Source: a virus. Taken from it: a stretch of DNA of 42,837 nucleotides. Positions 1 to 6,733 of the stretch are shown here, piece by piece. A program made the translations under genes and the position numbers. Numbering within the stretch: the first letter of the stretch is position 1; each line of letters starts with the position of its first letter. The stretch is taken from IMG/VR virus record IMGVR_UViG_3300047289_000036, positions 1 to 42,837 of that record; one strand, written 5' to 3'. Under the pieces are notes generated by a model. The model did no database searches, was not told the DNA's origin, and was given only the letters and a program-made list of their open reading frames with translations.

Positions 1-82
1 AGGTGGGGGGAGTTTTGGGTTTTTTGAAATCGAAAATCGTTTTTTCCGCATCGACCCCCGTCAGCTTTACATAATTCGTCAT
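1..82 (-). CDS. 5' part of a leftward gene running off the window
   Basis: The ATG at 82-80 (minus strand) follows a strong ribosome binding site, AAGGGGGTGA. Twenty-seven codons are open to base 1 (start MTNYVKLTGVDAEK, then lysine- and proline-rich). No family is recognised. If the two window ends were joined, the frame would read seven more codons into the right end and stop (end TYFDPHPL), giving a 34-residue protein. That fits a circularised or permuted genome but does not prove one. It could equally be the start of a longer, cut gene. Confidence 0.5.
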   Translation of the reverse strand, partial: MTNYVKLTGVDAEKTIFDFKKPKTPPT

Positions 83-128
83 TTCACCCCCTTGATTTGA
101 TTAAACGCTCGCCTATAGCGTCAACGCG

Positions 129-231
129 CCCCAAGCATATAACCCAGCTACTATGTGAAATAGTGCCTCAAAACGCGTTTTATAGCGTTTTAGCTCTATA
201 TCTAACCCACAATCCCCAAGCATATAACCCA
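129..231. repeat. 18-bp direct repeat pair in non-coding DNA
   Basis: The 18-mer CCCCAAGCATATAACCCA occurs exactly at 129-146 and 214-231. Between and before the copies are repeated TATAGCG and AACGC elements (about 105-190). The stretch lies between the end of the leftward cassette and the leftmost gene start. It looks like a protein-binding or origin/packaging region rather than coding DNA; the function is unknown. Confidence 0.6.
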
Positions 232-308
232 ATTGATCCACCAATCCAAAACAAAAACCAAGCAAACCCAAGCCGGACCAATCCAAAACAAAACCCGATC
301 CAATCCCA

Positions 309-388
309 AAAATGTAAGTTAGCGCTTACTAACCAAACCCTTAAAAAAAGGGACCGGCGCACCGATCCACTTTTTAAAAAGTCCGGAC
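309..388 (-). terminator. palindrome cluster, possible leftward terminator
   Basis: Four inverted repeats lie just past the stop of the last cassette gene at 388. They are GTCCGGAC (381-388), the perfect 14-mer ACTTTTTAAAAAGT (369-382), CCCTT/AAGGG with an A5 loop (338-352), and GTAAG/CTTAC (315-329), which on the minus strand is followed by ATTTTT. They could end leftward transcription from the 1890 promoter. None is a textbook GC-rich hairpin, so confidence is modest. Confidence 0.35.
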
Positions 389-558
389 TAATCCGGCAAA
401 CGATCCAACAAACACCAGAATTGATCCGGCAAACAAACCCGCACCGCATAAGGTCCGGCAATTGGTTGGCAATACACCAAGCCACCGGAAACCCCAGTAA
501 CCCGCACCAAGTCCGGACCTTGGGTGGTAATAACGCCCACATTGTCAATTTTTGGCAT
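388..558 (-). CDS. hypothetical 56-residue protein
   Basis: The ATG at 558-556 follows GGGGTAACTT, which overlaps the end of the gene upstream. The product, MPKIDNVGVITTQGPDLVRV and onward, reads like a small beta-rich folded protein with three cysteines (in VYCQP, VRVCLP and FWCLL) and no charged low-complexity tail. It is the last gene of the leftward cassette, 3 bases after the 562-678 gene. A longer open frame in another register (548 to 180) is tryptophan-rich because of the local TTGG/TGG composition and is judged a shadow. No family is recognised. Confidence 0.45.
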   Translation of the reverse strand: MPKIDNVGVITTQGPDLVRVTGVSGGLVYCQPIAGPYAVRVCLPDQFWCLLDRLPD

Positions 559-561
559 AAG

Positions 562-678
562 TTACCCCATAAGAATGGTTTTTAATTGGGCAATGGTTTT
601 GCCGGTCAATTGGGCCAATTGGGCCAATGTAAGGTTAGGGTTTGAATCGTAATATTCGCAAATTGCTTGGTTTGTCAT
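562..678 (-). CDS. 38-residue helix-turn-helix-like peptide
   Basis: The start ATG overlaps the stop of the 228-residue gene as ATGA (678-675), so translation is probably coupled. The product contains LTLAQLAQLTG followed by KTIAQLKTILM, the spacing expected of two helices of a minimal helix-turn-helix. The DNA for this part is built from repeated TTGGCCCAA units. It may be a tiny DNA-binding regulator of the cassette or an accessory partner of the upstream protein. The match is by eye only. Confidence 0.5.
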   Translation of the reverse strand: MTNQAICEYYDSNPNLTLAQLAQLTGKTIAQLKTILMG

Positions 679-1361
679 TGGGCAACCTTTGCAAAAAATA
701 CTTTTTGGACCTTGGCCTTAGCATTGCCGTGCGCCGGAAAACCCACAATTGTGGATCGATCGGACACCGCACAAAGTTTGCAAGTGGCGCACGATACGTT
801 ATCCCGATAAGTTGCCGGACAAGTTACCACCGTGCGGCCCTTAGGTGTCAATTGCTTGGGTGGTGCGTCAATTGGTAAAACAGTTACCACCGGACCGGCC
901 CCAATATCGGCCAATTGATCGGCATGCTCTAGATCGTTTGCGCTAAGGTTTACAGTAAAACCCCAATCATTAGCGGCCTTGATCCATTGGAAATTAGCGG
1001 TGTCGTTTGTTTTATGCGTATAAGTAAAACCCTTTTTCCCTTGGTTTGCGGCAACCAATTGGCCCAAGGCCACTGGATCGATTGTTTCCCCAGCACCGAT
1101 CAAGTCCCCAGCGGCATTGTGTCGCCACAATTGGCCCAATGGCAAGCCACTAATTTGCGCCACAAAATCGGACCAAGGCAAACCCCGATCCCCTTGGGTT
1201 ACTTTGCGCCAATGAATTGCCAAGGGTCCACCCTTTGCGTAACAACCACCACCCGAAAACGGGCAACTATCGGGGCAACTATCGGACCCAGTGATAGACA
1301 CCGGAATTGGCCCGGTTTTTACATTGGCACTTTTTAACGTTAACGCTACATTACTTTGCAT
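675..1361 (-). CDS. cysteine-rich phage protein (DUF7227-like), 228 residues
   Basis: Main gene of the leftward cassette; SD AAGGGGA overlaps the preceding stop. Two cysteine clusters stand out. N-terminal C29-x3-C33-x6-C40 is followed by YAKGGPLAIHW; C-terminal CPATYRDNVSCATCKLC is followed by GFPAHG. This is the layout of a widespread phage family of unknown role that I recall as DUF7227. The cysteines could bind zinc or an Fe-S cluster, but the first set does not match the radical-SAM CX3CX2C pattern. Neighbours are a 31-residue membrane peptide upstream and a 38-residue HTH-like peptide downstream. Codon choice (TTG, GCC, ACC, CAA) differs from the structural genes. Confidence 0.75.
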   Translation of the reverse strand: MQSNVALTLKSANVKTGPIPVSITGSDSCPDSCPFSGGGCYAKGGPLAIHWRKVTQGDRGLPWSDFVAQISGLPLGQLWRHNAAGDLIGAGETIDPVALGQLVAANQGKKGFTYTHKTNDTANFQWIKAANDWGFTVNLSANDLEHADQLADIGAGPVVTVLPIDAPPKQLTPKGRTVVTCPATYRDNVSCATCKLCAVSDRSTIVGFPAHGNAKAKVQKVFFAKVAQ

Positions 1362-1371
1362 TTTTATCCCC

Positions 1372-1467
1372 TTACTTGGTCAAAACGTCAAAATAGGCCA
1401 TTAGACAAACCAAGGCCACCGAAAATGAAAAGGCAAAGCCCAAGACAGTGAAAAGTTTGTTTTGCAT
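1372..1467 (-). CDS. 31-residue single-span membrane peptide
   Basis: The ATG at 1467 follows AAGGGGAAAACC. The product starts MQNKLFTVLGFAFSFSVALV and is almost entirely one hydrophobic span ending in FDVLTK. It lies between the 110- and 228-residue genes, and its stop region supplies the ribosome binding site of the next gene, so the three form one operon. Size and topology resemble tiny phage inner-membrane effectors (inhibitors, lysis or exclusion peptides), but no family is recognised. Confidence 0.55.
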   Translation of the reverse strand: MQNKLFTVLGFAFSFSVALVCLMAYFDVLTK

Positions 1468-1477
1468 GGTTTTCCCC

Positions 1478-1810
1478 TTACTTGATCAAGTCAAAACCAA
1501 TGCGCTTAGTGGCCTTGGTTTTGGTGGTGTGGGCCGTGATCAATTGGTGGCTTGGTTCAAATTTGCGGGCAATGGTTTCCCAATCGATCCGATCGGCTGG
1601 ATTAACTGGGGTGACTTTTGCAGTCCAAGCAAAGCCGGAATAATCCCCAGTTCCTTGGGCCTTAATGGTTTCCTTGATCTTGTCCAATTGCTTGGTTAAT
1701 GATTTGATCTCTTGATCTAATGCCCCAGCGTGATCGATAAGGGTAAAAAGGTCCGGTGTCAGTGCAATGGTTGCGTTGCCGGTGGTTTGGGTTTGGTTAA
1801 TTGTTTGCAT
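1478..1810 (-). CDS. hypothetical 110-residue coiled-coil protein
   Basis: First gene of the leftward cassette, starting 52 bases from a good minus-strand promoter. Residues 1-25 are threonine-rich; about 29-52 (DQEIKSLTKQLDKIKETIKA) form a short coiled coil. The C-terminal half contains FAWTAKVTPVNPADRIDWE and ends in a basic, threonine-rich stretch. It resembles small early phage proteins that precede recombination or replication genes, but I cannot assign a family. AGGA lies about 10 bases before the ATG. Confidence 0.65.
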   Translation of the reverse strand: MQTINQTQTTGNATIALTPDLFTLIDHAGALDQEIKSLTKQLDKIKETIKAQGTGDYSGFAWTAKVTPVNPADRIDWETIARKFEPSHQLITAHTTKTKATKRIGFDLIK

Positions 1811-1836
1811 GATATTAAGATCCTAGTTTTGCAATG

Positions 1837-1854
1837 CCAACCGGTGTTGGTTGG
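1837..1854. promoter_or_regulatory. inverted repeat, possible operator of the leftward cassette
   Basis: CCAACC-GGTGTT-GGTTGG is a perfect 6-bp inverted repeat with a 6-base centre. It lies in the 5' leader of the leftward operon between promoter and first gene. The position suits an operator or a leader hairpin. Confidence 0.4.
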
Positions 1855-1861
1855 TGTTTGT

Positions 1862-1890
1862 ATTGTATAGGTTTTCTTATACGTTTACAA
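1862..1890 (-). promoter_or_regulatory. sigma70-type promoter of the leftward cassette
   Basis: On the minus strand, TTGTAA (1890-1885) is followed after 17 bases by TACAAT (1867-1862). Transcription would start near 1855 and read the 110-, 31-, 228-, 38- and 56-residue genes. A perfect TTGACA also occurs at 1899-1894 but has no well-spaced -10 box. Confidence 0.5.
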
Positions 1891-1899
1891 GGGTGTCAA

Positions 1900-2398
1900 T
1901 CATTATTTGCTTAGTTGGTTAGACAATGAAATCATTAGTAACTTGAAATAGTGCCAATTCAAGATATAAAAGAAAAGAAAAGAACCCTTTGCCATTGGTT
2001 GCAATCCTATAAAGGGACAAGACAAGACAAGGCCCAAGGTTTCCAGCAATTGGTTGCCACTATAGAACCACCCCGAAACCCGCATAAGAACAAGGAAACC
2101 CCAAGCCTTTGTTTACTTTGCAGTAAGGGGAATACATAAGAGACAAGACAAGGGGACAAGATAAGGCCAAGACTAAAACCTATAAATGATCGGGCCACCC
2201 AGCCAAGCATTAATTACTGACCAGTCAGTCAGTTAAACAAGACCATCACCCCCCTAGCCACACCCCCCTAGCCATTCAGCCAATAGCGCGGAGGGGGTAG
2301 CACTGCGATAGGAGGCGAAGAGGGGAGGCCCACTCACCCATTCCCAAATTTTTTCTAAAAACATTTCCCCTATACACAGGCGAACTTACACATAGCGA
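1900..2398. other. non-coding spacer with purine tracts and a palindrome
   Basis: I see no convincing gene here. The stretch holds repeated GACAAGACAAGG-type purine runs (about 2019-2035 and 2141-2165) and the palindrome ACTGAC-CA-GTCAGT (2216-2229) followed by further CAGT repeats. A duplicated CCCCCCTAGCC motif lies at about 2248-2272 and a G-rich block at about 2289-2328. It sits between divergent transcription units next to the packaging genes, so an origin, pac/cos or control region is possible. Confidence 0.5.
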
Positions 2399-2427
2399 TT
2401 GCTATATAAAAATTTTTGTCCTAAAAT
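2399..2427 (+). promoter_or_regulatory. sigma70-type promoter ahead of tRNA and late genes
   Basis: TTGCTA (2399-2404), 17-base spacer, TAAAAT (2422-2427). It would start transcription near 2434, at the first base of the repeat-rich region leading into tRNA-Asn and the head genes. The ATAGC-GATT-GCTAT palindrome at 2393-2406 overlaps the -35 box and could be an operator. Confidence 0.45.
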
Positions 2428-2433
2428 CTTCGG

Positions 2434-2612
2434 TAGGGAAAGCTGTCGTAGACTTCTTCCCGTAGGGAAAGCGGATGCTAGTTAGTCGATGTACACGGCG
2501 ACCATAAAGAGAAGCTGGTGAAGCGAGTACCTACGTTGGTGAAAGCTGTCAAAGGAAGGTCGTTAGGCCCATAGCCTAAAGGTGACGCACAGGACAAGTA
2601 GCCAACACCTAT
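2434..2612 (+). ncRNA. possible structured RNA or tRNA leader
   Basis: About 180 bases without a credible open frame between a promoter and tRNA-Asn. GTAGGGAAAGC occurs at 2433-2443 and 2462-2472; GAAAGCTGTC at 2438-2447 and 2541-2550. Hairpins: TTCCC-GTA-GGGAA (2457-2469) and TTAGGC-CCATA-GCCTAA (2563-2579). It could be a processed leader, a small RNA or a packaging site. No known RNA family is recognised. Confidence 0.3.
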
Positions 2613-2688
2613 TCCTCAGTAGCTCAGTCGGTAGAGCAACGGACTGTTAATCCGTAGGTCACTTGTTCGAGCCAAGTCTGAGGAGCCA
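2613..2688 (+). tRNA. tRNA-Asn (GUU)
   Basis: Full cloverleaf. Acceptor TCCTCAG/CTGAGGA; D stem GCTC/GAGC with loop AGTCGGTA; anticodon stem ACGGA/TCCGT with loop CTGTTAA (anticodon GTT at 2646-2648). T stem ACTTG/CAAGT has loop TTCGAGC; discriminator G and encoded CCA (2686-2688). Every stem is fully paired, so it should be functional. Asn is frequent in the fibre proteins downstream, mostly as AAC, which this anticodon reads. Confidence 0.97.
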
Positions 2689-2755
2689 TTGGATACTTAA
2701 AATCTGAAGTTGTATAGTTAAAAAAATGCGCGGCTTGCTCCGCAAGGGGAATAGT

Positions 2756-3301
2756 ATGGAATGGTCATTGGCTCACCCTCTGCATGATGTAGAGGATATT
2801 GTGGATATGGCGGACAGCTTCTTTGGACATGAGGCTGATGGGATACTGAAGCGGGACCGTGGGGTGTTCCAACATCGGGTTACTGTGGCTTGCACTGAAC
2901 AACTGTTTAACAAGTCCCGTGAGTTTATTGCTGTGTGCAGAGAAGGTGGGGAAACTCATTGGGATGGGGAAAACCTAATCGTTCCTGAAAACAACCTTAT
3001 GGGCTTCTGCTGGTTTGACCGTGGTGGTTATACAACCTACTCTAACGAAGAAATTTCAAATGCAAAGTTCCACCATCTTGATCTGGGCTTGCCTGTACGT
3101 ACTCGTGTACGTCTTGTTAACCAGATGATTGACCAACATATACTGTGGGCGCATACTTGGGGTGTTCCCATTATTTGCTCAACATCCATTCGTGCTGACC
3201 ACGATGGTTTCATGAAGATTCACAAGAAGCGTGGGTTTACTGTCAACGGCTCTTACGCTTGGATTCGTACTGAAGAGGCTATGAAATGTTTGACGAAATA
3301 A
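2756..3301 (+). CDS. GNAT-like acetyltransferase-type protein, 181 residues
   Basis: The start at 2756 is chosen over an upstream in-frame ATG (2726) because AAGGGGA sits five bases before it. The upstream ATG lies in a small hairpin. The C-terminal half (RVRLVNQMIDQHILWAHTWG, then HDGFMKIHKKRGFTVNGSYAW) has the shape of phage GNAT-fold proteins found beside packaging genes. A classical acetyl-CoA P-loop (Q/RxxGxG/A) is not visible, so enzymatic activity is uncertain. First protein gene of the late region; overlaps the next gene by 16 bases. Confidence 0.6.
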   Translation: MEWSLAHPLHDVEDIVDMADSFFGHEADGILKRDRGVFQHRVTVACTEQLFNKSREFIAVCREGGETHWDGENLIVPENNLMGFCWFDRGGYTTYSNEEISNAKFHHLDLGLPVRTRVRLVNQMIDQHILWAHTWGVPIICSTSIRADHDGFMKIHKKRGFTVNGSYAWIRTEEAMKCLTK

Positions 3302-3771
3302 GACCAGAAGGTTCCCACGTTTCTTCCGAAGAAAAGAAGGCTGAAGCTCGTGAGTACGCAGCTCGTAAACGTGCCGAAAAGAAAGCCATGAAACTGGCTA
3401 CTGGCGAAAAGCTACCCCGTGAACGTACTGGTGGCTTTTCTGACCCTGCCAACCGTAACACCGCTGGTCGGCCTAAGTCCATCATTAACAAGGTCACCGA
3501 ATACGGCGCTACGTTCAACAAACTCAATGAAGAACGTACAAGCATGGGCTTGCCTCCTTTGACCTCGGCTATGGAAACTCTTATCCATGCAATGAACTCT
3601 GACGAGCTAGACATCAAGGAAAAGGCTAGGATTGCTGATAAGCTGGCTGCGTTTGAATCTTCCCGCGCCCCCATCATCTCTATTGAACACATTCAAAACG
3701 TGAACAAGGACGAAGATGTCTCGGCTGAAGGTGCTATGGACGACTTCTTGGATGCTTTGCGAAAAGTGTGA
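3286..3771 (+). CDS. candidate small terminase subunit
   Basis: Starts inside the end of the previous gene (coupled). The N-terminal 40 residues are a highly charged helix (EEKKAEAREYAARKRAEKKA). A NTAGRPKSIINK segment follows, resembling the basic GRP-x-N-K motif of phage DNA-packaging proteins. A helical region holds IKEKARIADKLAAFESSRAP, similar to the oligomerising helices of small terminases, and the tail is acidic. Its place a few genes before TerL supports DNA recognition for packaging. Identification is by pattern and position only; a scaffold-like accessory protein is possible. Confidence 0.55.
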   Translation: MFDEIRPEGSHVSSEEKKAEAREYAARKRAEKKAMKLATGEKLPRERTGGFSDPANRNTAGRPKSIINKVTEYGATFNKLNEERTSMGLPPLTSAMETLIHAMNSDELDIKEKARIADKLAAFESSRAPIISIEHIQNVNKDEDVSAEGAMDDFLDALRKV

Positions 3772-3802
3772 TAATTGGACAACCAAACATGAAAGGTTCC
3801 AA

Positions 3803-4078
3803 ATGAGTGGATATACCTCTGGCAACAATGCCCCTACCCTTATGGCTCAATCTCCCAACCGCAAAGGCAATACGTCTAAGCACACGCCTACTGGCACTGG
3901 TGGCGCAACTGGCGTTACTCGTCCTCAAGGCTCTACGGCTTACGGCGCTGGTCACGTTGGCGCTCCTTCTGCTGGTGGCAAGGTGAATGGTCGCAATCAA
4001 AAAGTGCAAGTGTCATACCCCAAGGAATCTTGCGGTTGCAACACTGGCTACTTGAAAAATTCTTCTTACTTGAAGTGA
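3803..4078 (+). CDS. hypothetical 91-residue glycine/serine/threonine-rich protein
   Basis: Start ATG at 3803 after GAAAGGTTCCAA. The product is low in hydrophobic residues and rich in Gly, Ser, Thr and Asn (GTGGATGVTRPQGSTAYGAG), ending in SCGCNTGYLKNSSYLK with a CGC pair. It looks disordered and may be a minor virion component. It sits in a run of small genes between the small and large terminase candidates. No family recognised. Confidence 0.6.
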   Translation: MSGYTSGNNAPTLMAQSPNRKGNTSKHTPTGTGGATGVTRPQGSTAYGAGHVGAPSAGGKVNGRNQKVQVSYPKESCGCNTGYLKNSSYLK

Positions 4079-4085
4079 GGCAACC

Positions 4086-4313
4086 ATGTCTGCATACGGT
4101 AAAGTAATCTCTGGTGGCGCTCAAGTCCAAAAGACAGGCGCTAAATCCATCAATAACAAGTTGGATGGTTTTGCTAACGAAAATAAACGCCGAGCTGTAG
4201 TGGCTGGCGCTGTTCGTAACGCATTTACCGTTCGTCACTTGTCCGACCAAACGACCAACAATGTGTCTGCTGGCGGTAAGTTCCAAACCCCAAAAGTTCC
4301 AAGCAAAGTTTAA
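4086..4313 (+). CDS. hypothetical 75-residue basic protein
   Basis: Preceded by GTGAGGCAACC. The product (MSAYGKVISGGAQVQKTGAK and onward) is basic, with a central ENKRRAVVAGAVRNAF helix and a PKVPSK tail. It lies 7 bases after the previous gene and 9 before the next, in one head operon. It resembles small unassigned head-region proteins of podoviruses. Confidence 0.65.
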   Translation: MSAYGKVISGGAQVQKTGAKSINNKLDGFANENKRRAVVAGAVRNAFTVRHLSDQTTNNVSAGGKFQTPKVPSKV

Positions 4314-4322
4314 AGGATTGAC

Positions 4323-4964
4323 ATGGCAACGTATGACATTGAGGCTTTAAAGGCCGACTTACCCACGGCTAAAGAACTTGCGCAATTTGTGTATGACCGT
4401 ACACAGATTTCGCTTGATCTGATTGGCAAAACCAAAGAAGACCAATACTTGGTCGCCAAAAACGCTCTTGAAGGCAAGAAAGTTCCTGCTGAATACATTA
4501 CGGATGAAAATCCTTATGTAGACCGCAAGGAACAGATTCCTGTTGACGAGGTGCGTAAGCTTCCAGAGCGCAGTAAAGACCTGCCTCCAGAAGAAGAGCA
4601 AGTCCACTTCTTTGGTGCTACCAACATGCCTCACCCGTTAGACCCTCAGTCCGACAAAAAGGTTGGCATCAACTTTAAGAAATACAGCAATGGCTTAATC
4701 ACGTATCAAGTGATGGGTCCATTGGAACAGATTGCTGTCGGTACTAAGATTAATCGCTATGGTCAAGAAGTGCCTGAGCGTTTTTCTTGGATTGACCCAC
4801 GTACCGAAGAAATGGTGATGCGTAATGTTGACGGTTCTTTCACTCAAAAAGGTCGTGGCTTGCACACGTTCCTGATTGGCGAAAAGGGTGGTGGCGTATG
4901 GTCATTGATTGACCGCGACATGACTCAAGTCACAGCTAAAAACATTTCGGACCCTTGGGCTTAA
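4323..4964 (+). CDS. hypothetical 213-residue head-region protein
   Basis: RBS AAAGGATTGAC before ATG. The N-terminal third is helical (YDIEALKADLPTAKELAQFV). A proline/acid linker follows (DEVRKLPERSKDLPPEEEQ), then a more beta-like C-terminal half (GLITYQVMGPLEQIAVGTKI; GRGLHTFLIGEKGGGVWSLI). No motif allows assignment. The stop codon abuts the next start (TAAATG), so translation is likely coupled towards TerL. A virion accessory role is inferred only from position. Confidence 0.75.
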   Translation: MATYDIEALKADLPTAKELAQFVYDRTQISLDLIGKTKEDQYLVAKNALEGKKVPAEYITDENPYVDRKEQIPVDEVRKLPERSKDLPPEEEQVHFFGATNMPHPLDPQSDKKVGINFKKYSNGLITYQVMGPLEQIAVGTKINRYGQEVPERFSWIDPRTEEMVMRNVDGSFTQKGRGLHTFLIGEKGGGVWSLIDRDMTQVTAKNISDPWA

Positions 4965-5153
4965 ATGGAAGACTTCTCTGCTATCTTTCGGCAGAGATTG
5001 TCTGGACAGGCAGAGGTTTGCGCTCGTAAAAGTTTAGAGTGGTTGCAAAAAGACCTTCAAACTGAGCAAAAGCTTCAGCCTGATGAAGTTTATTACTTGG
5101 CACAAGCCGCTCATATCTTGTTGAACATACGAGACACATATGGCAAAAAGTGA
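4965..5153 (+). CDS. hypothetical 62-residue helical protein
   Basis: Starts directly after the previous stop (TAAATGG) with no separate ribosome binding site, so it depends on coupling. The product is helical and charged (RKSLEWLQKDLQTEQKLQPD, YYLAQAAHILLNIRDTYGKK). It overlaps the TerL start by 14 bases. A small packaging or terminase-associated factor is possible. Confidence 0.6.
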   Translation: MEDFSAIFRQRLSGQAEVCARKSLEWLQKDLQTEQKLQPDEVYYLAQAAHILLNIRDTYGKK

Positions 5154-6732
5154 AGCAAGTGATTACATCCAGCCAATCTACAAAGACCGAGCTTTAAAGT
5201 ACCTCGTCAAATTGGCAGGGGGTAAAAAAGCCGCCAACGCTCTTTCTGATGAACAGAAAAAGAAGATGATGATTGCACGGGTCAAGCTGGCCCATGAGAT
5301 GCAATTTAACCAACTCAAGTGGTTTAGACCCTTTGAGTACCAAAAGAAATTCTTTGAGACAGGCGCTCACTTTGCTCGTAGGGGCATGATTGCTGCCAAC
5401 CGTGCTGGCAAAACCATTGCGTCTACCTATGAGACTGCCTATCACTTGACAGGCCGCTATCCTCCTGATTGGAAGGGTAAGACTTGGGATAAACCTATTG
5501 TGGCTATGGCTGCTGGTGAATCTTGGGAGCAGGTGGCTAAAACCTTGCAGTCAAAACTTCTTGGCTGTGATGACATCAAGCAAACGTATAAACTTGGCAC
5601 AGGTTCAATCCCAAGGGAGTGCATTGATGACAAATCCTACCGATCCGATGGAGCCAACGTCCTCTCAATCGAAATCTGGCACGTTAGTGGTGGAAAGTCC
5701 AAGCTTTATTTCTCCAACTACACACAACAGGTTCGCCACCTTCAAGGTTTCGAACTTGACTTGGTTGTGCTTGATGAACAGCCACCAGATGAAACTTTTT
5801 CAGAACTTGTTGTCCGTACAGCAGCTCGAAACGGACAGGTTATCTGCTCGTTCACCCCGCTGAAAGGTTTATCAGGTCTGGTTCGTAAATTCTGGGATCA
5901 AGTAGAAGGCTACTCGCATGTGCGAGTGACTTGGAATGACATTCCCTACGAAAACGAATGGGGTGAGCCGTTTTTTTCCAAAGAAGAACGTGAACAACTT
6001 AGCCGAGACTTTATGCCTTGGGAACGTGAGTGCCGTATCAACGGTATTCCTATGGTTGGCAAAGGTGTGGTGTTCCCGCTGCTTTCTTGGCCTACTTACG
6101 ATGGATCAAAGGTTGACCTACGTAATAACCCTGACCTTGAACGCCTGATTAGCTTTGACTTGGGAATTAAAAATGACCCGACAGTTATCTCATTCCTTTT
6201 TCGAGACGCTATTCAAGAAATCATCTACTTGCATAGGCAAATCACCATACCAAATGGAGAAACGCCTGATGAGTACGTTCACTACCTTCTTGACAAGGAA
6301 TCCAAAGGTGTCCCAATCGCGCTTCCGCACGATGGCGGCACGGCGGGTCGTTACACTCTTACGGAGCAATCTGTTAGGGAGGTGTTCGAGGACTCGTATG
6401 GTCTTAACTGCATTCAGGGCGCAATCCTTAACCCGCCAAACGATCAAGGCAAGGTAACGAACCACATTGCCTACGGAATCAATATAATGCGGCTAGGAAT
6501 GGAGCGCGGCACTTTCATGATTAATGAAAACTGCAAAGCGTTTCTAGATGAGGCTCGCAACTATGCCATTGATGATCACGGCAAGTTTACAGGCAAAGAT
6601 GACCACATTGATAGCGCTAGAATTGGCATTCTGGCCTTGATTCAAGGTCATGGTGAATCAGTTGTTAGCCGAGCCAATACATTTGCCGCAAGACGGTTTG
6701 CTCCCATAGAGGGAAAAGTCCAAAGGATTTGA
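5140..6732 (+). CDS. terL: terminase large subunit (TerL)
   Basis: Packaging motor ATPase and headful/cos nuclease that loads DNA through the portal. The ATPase domain has a Walker A-like AANRAGKT (residues 85-92), Walker B LDLVVLDE (206-213) and the coupling segment SFTPLKG (237-243). The RNase H-type nuclease domain has FDLGIKNDP (Asp340), PHDGG (Asp398) and GKDDHIDSARIG (Asp487/488/491) as the likely metal ligands. At 530 residues it is a normal length. It lies directly before the portal gene (one base between stop and start), the classic phage order. Confidence 0.95.
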   Translation: MAKSEASDYIQPIYKDRALKYLVKLAGGKKAANALSDEQKKKMMIARVKLAHEMQFNQLKWFRPFEYQKKFFETGAHFARRGMIAANRAGKTIASTYETAYHLTGRYPPDWKGKTWDKPIVAMAAGESWEQVAKTLQSKLLGCDDIKQTYKLGTGSIPRECIDDKSYRSDGANVLSIEIWHVSGGKSKLYFSNYTQQVRHLQGFELDLVVLDEQPPDETFSELVVRTAARNGQVICSFTPLKGLSGLVRKFWDQVEGYSHVRVTWNDIPYENEWGEPFFSKEEREQLSRDFMPWERECRINGIPMVGKGVVFPLLSWPTYDGSKVDLRNNPDLERLISFDLGIKNDPTVISFLFRDAIQEIIYLHRQITIPNGETPDEYVHYLLDKESKGVPIALPHDGGTAGRYTLTEQSVREVFEDSYGLNCIQGAILNPPNDQGKVTNHIAYGINIMRLGMERGTFMINENCKAFLDEARNYAIDDHGKFTGKDDHIDSARIGILALIQGHGESVVSRANTFAARRFAPIEGKVQRI

Positions 6733-6733
6733 C

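Noticed and set aside
180-548. 122-residue leftward open frame
   Set aside because: Tryptophan- and hydrophobic-rich translation of TTGG-rich DNA, TTG start without a site, and it overlaps the better-supported 388-558 gene.
97-585. 162-residue rightward open frame
   Set aside because: The product is Pro/Asn/Gln/Thr low-complexity caused by CCAA-rich DNA, it spans repeats and palindromes, and no ribosome site is present; the coupled leftward small genes fit better.
1876-1899. perfect TTGACA with TATAAG on the minus strand
   Set aside because: The boxes are only 12 bases apart; the TTGTAA/TACAAT pair with 17 bases is better.
1951-2210. short open frames on both strands of the spacer
   Set aside because: They lie over purine repeats, have no ribosome site and read as low-complexity; judged chance.
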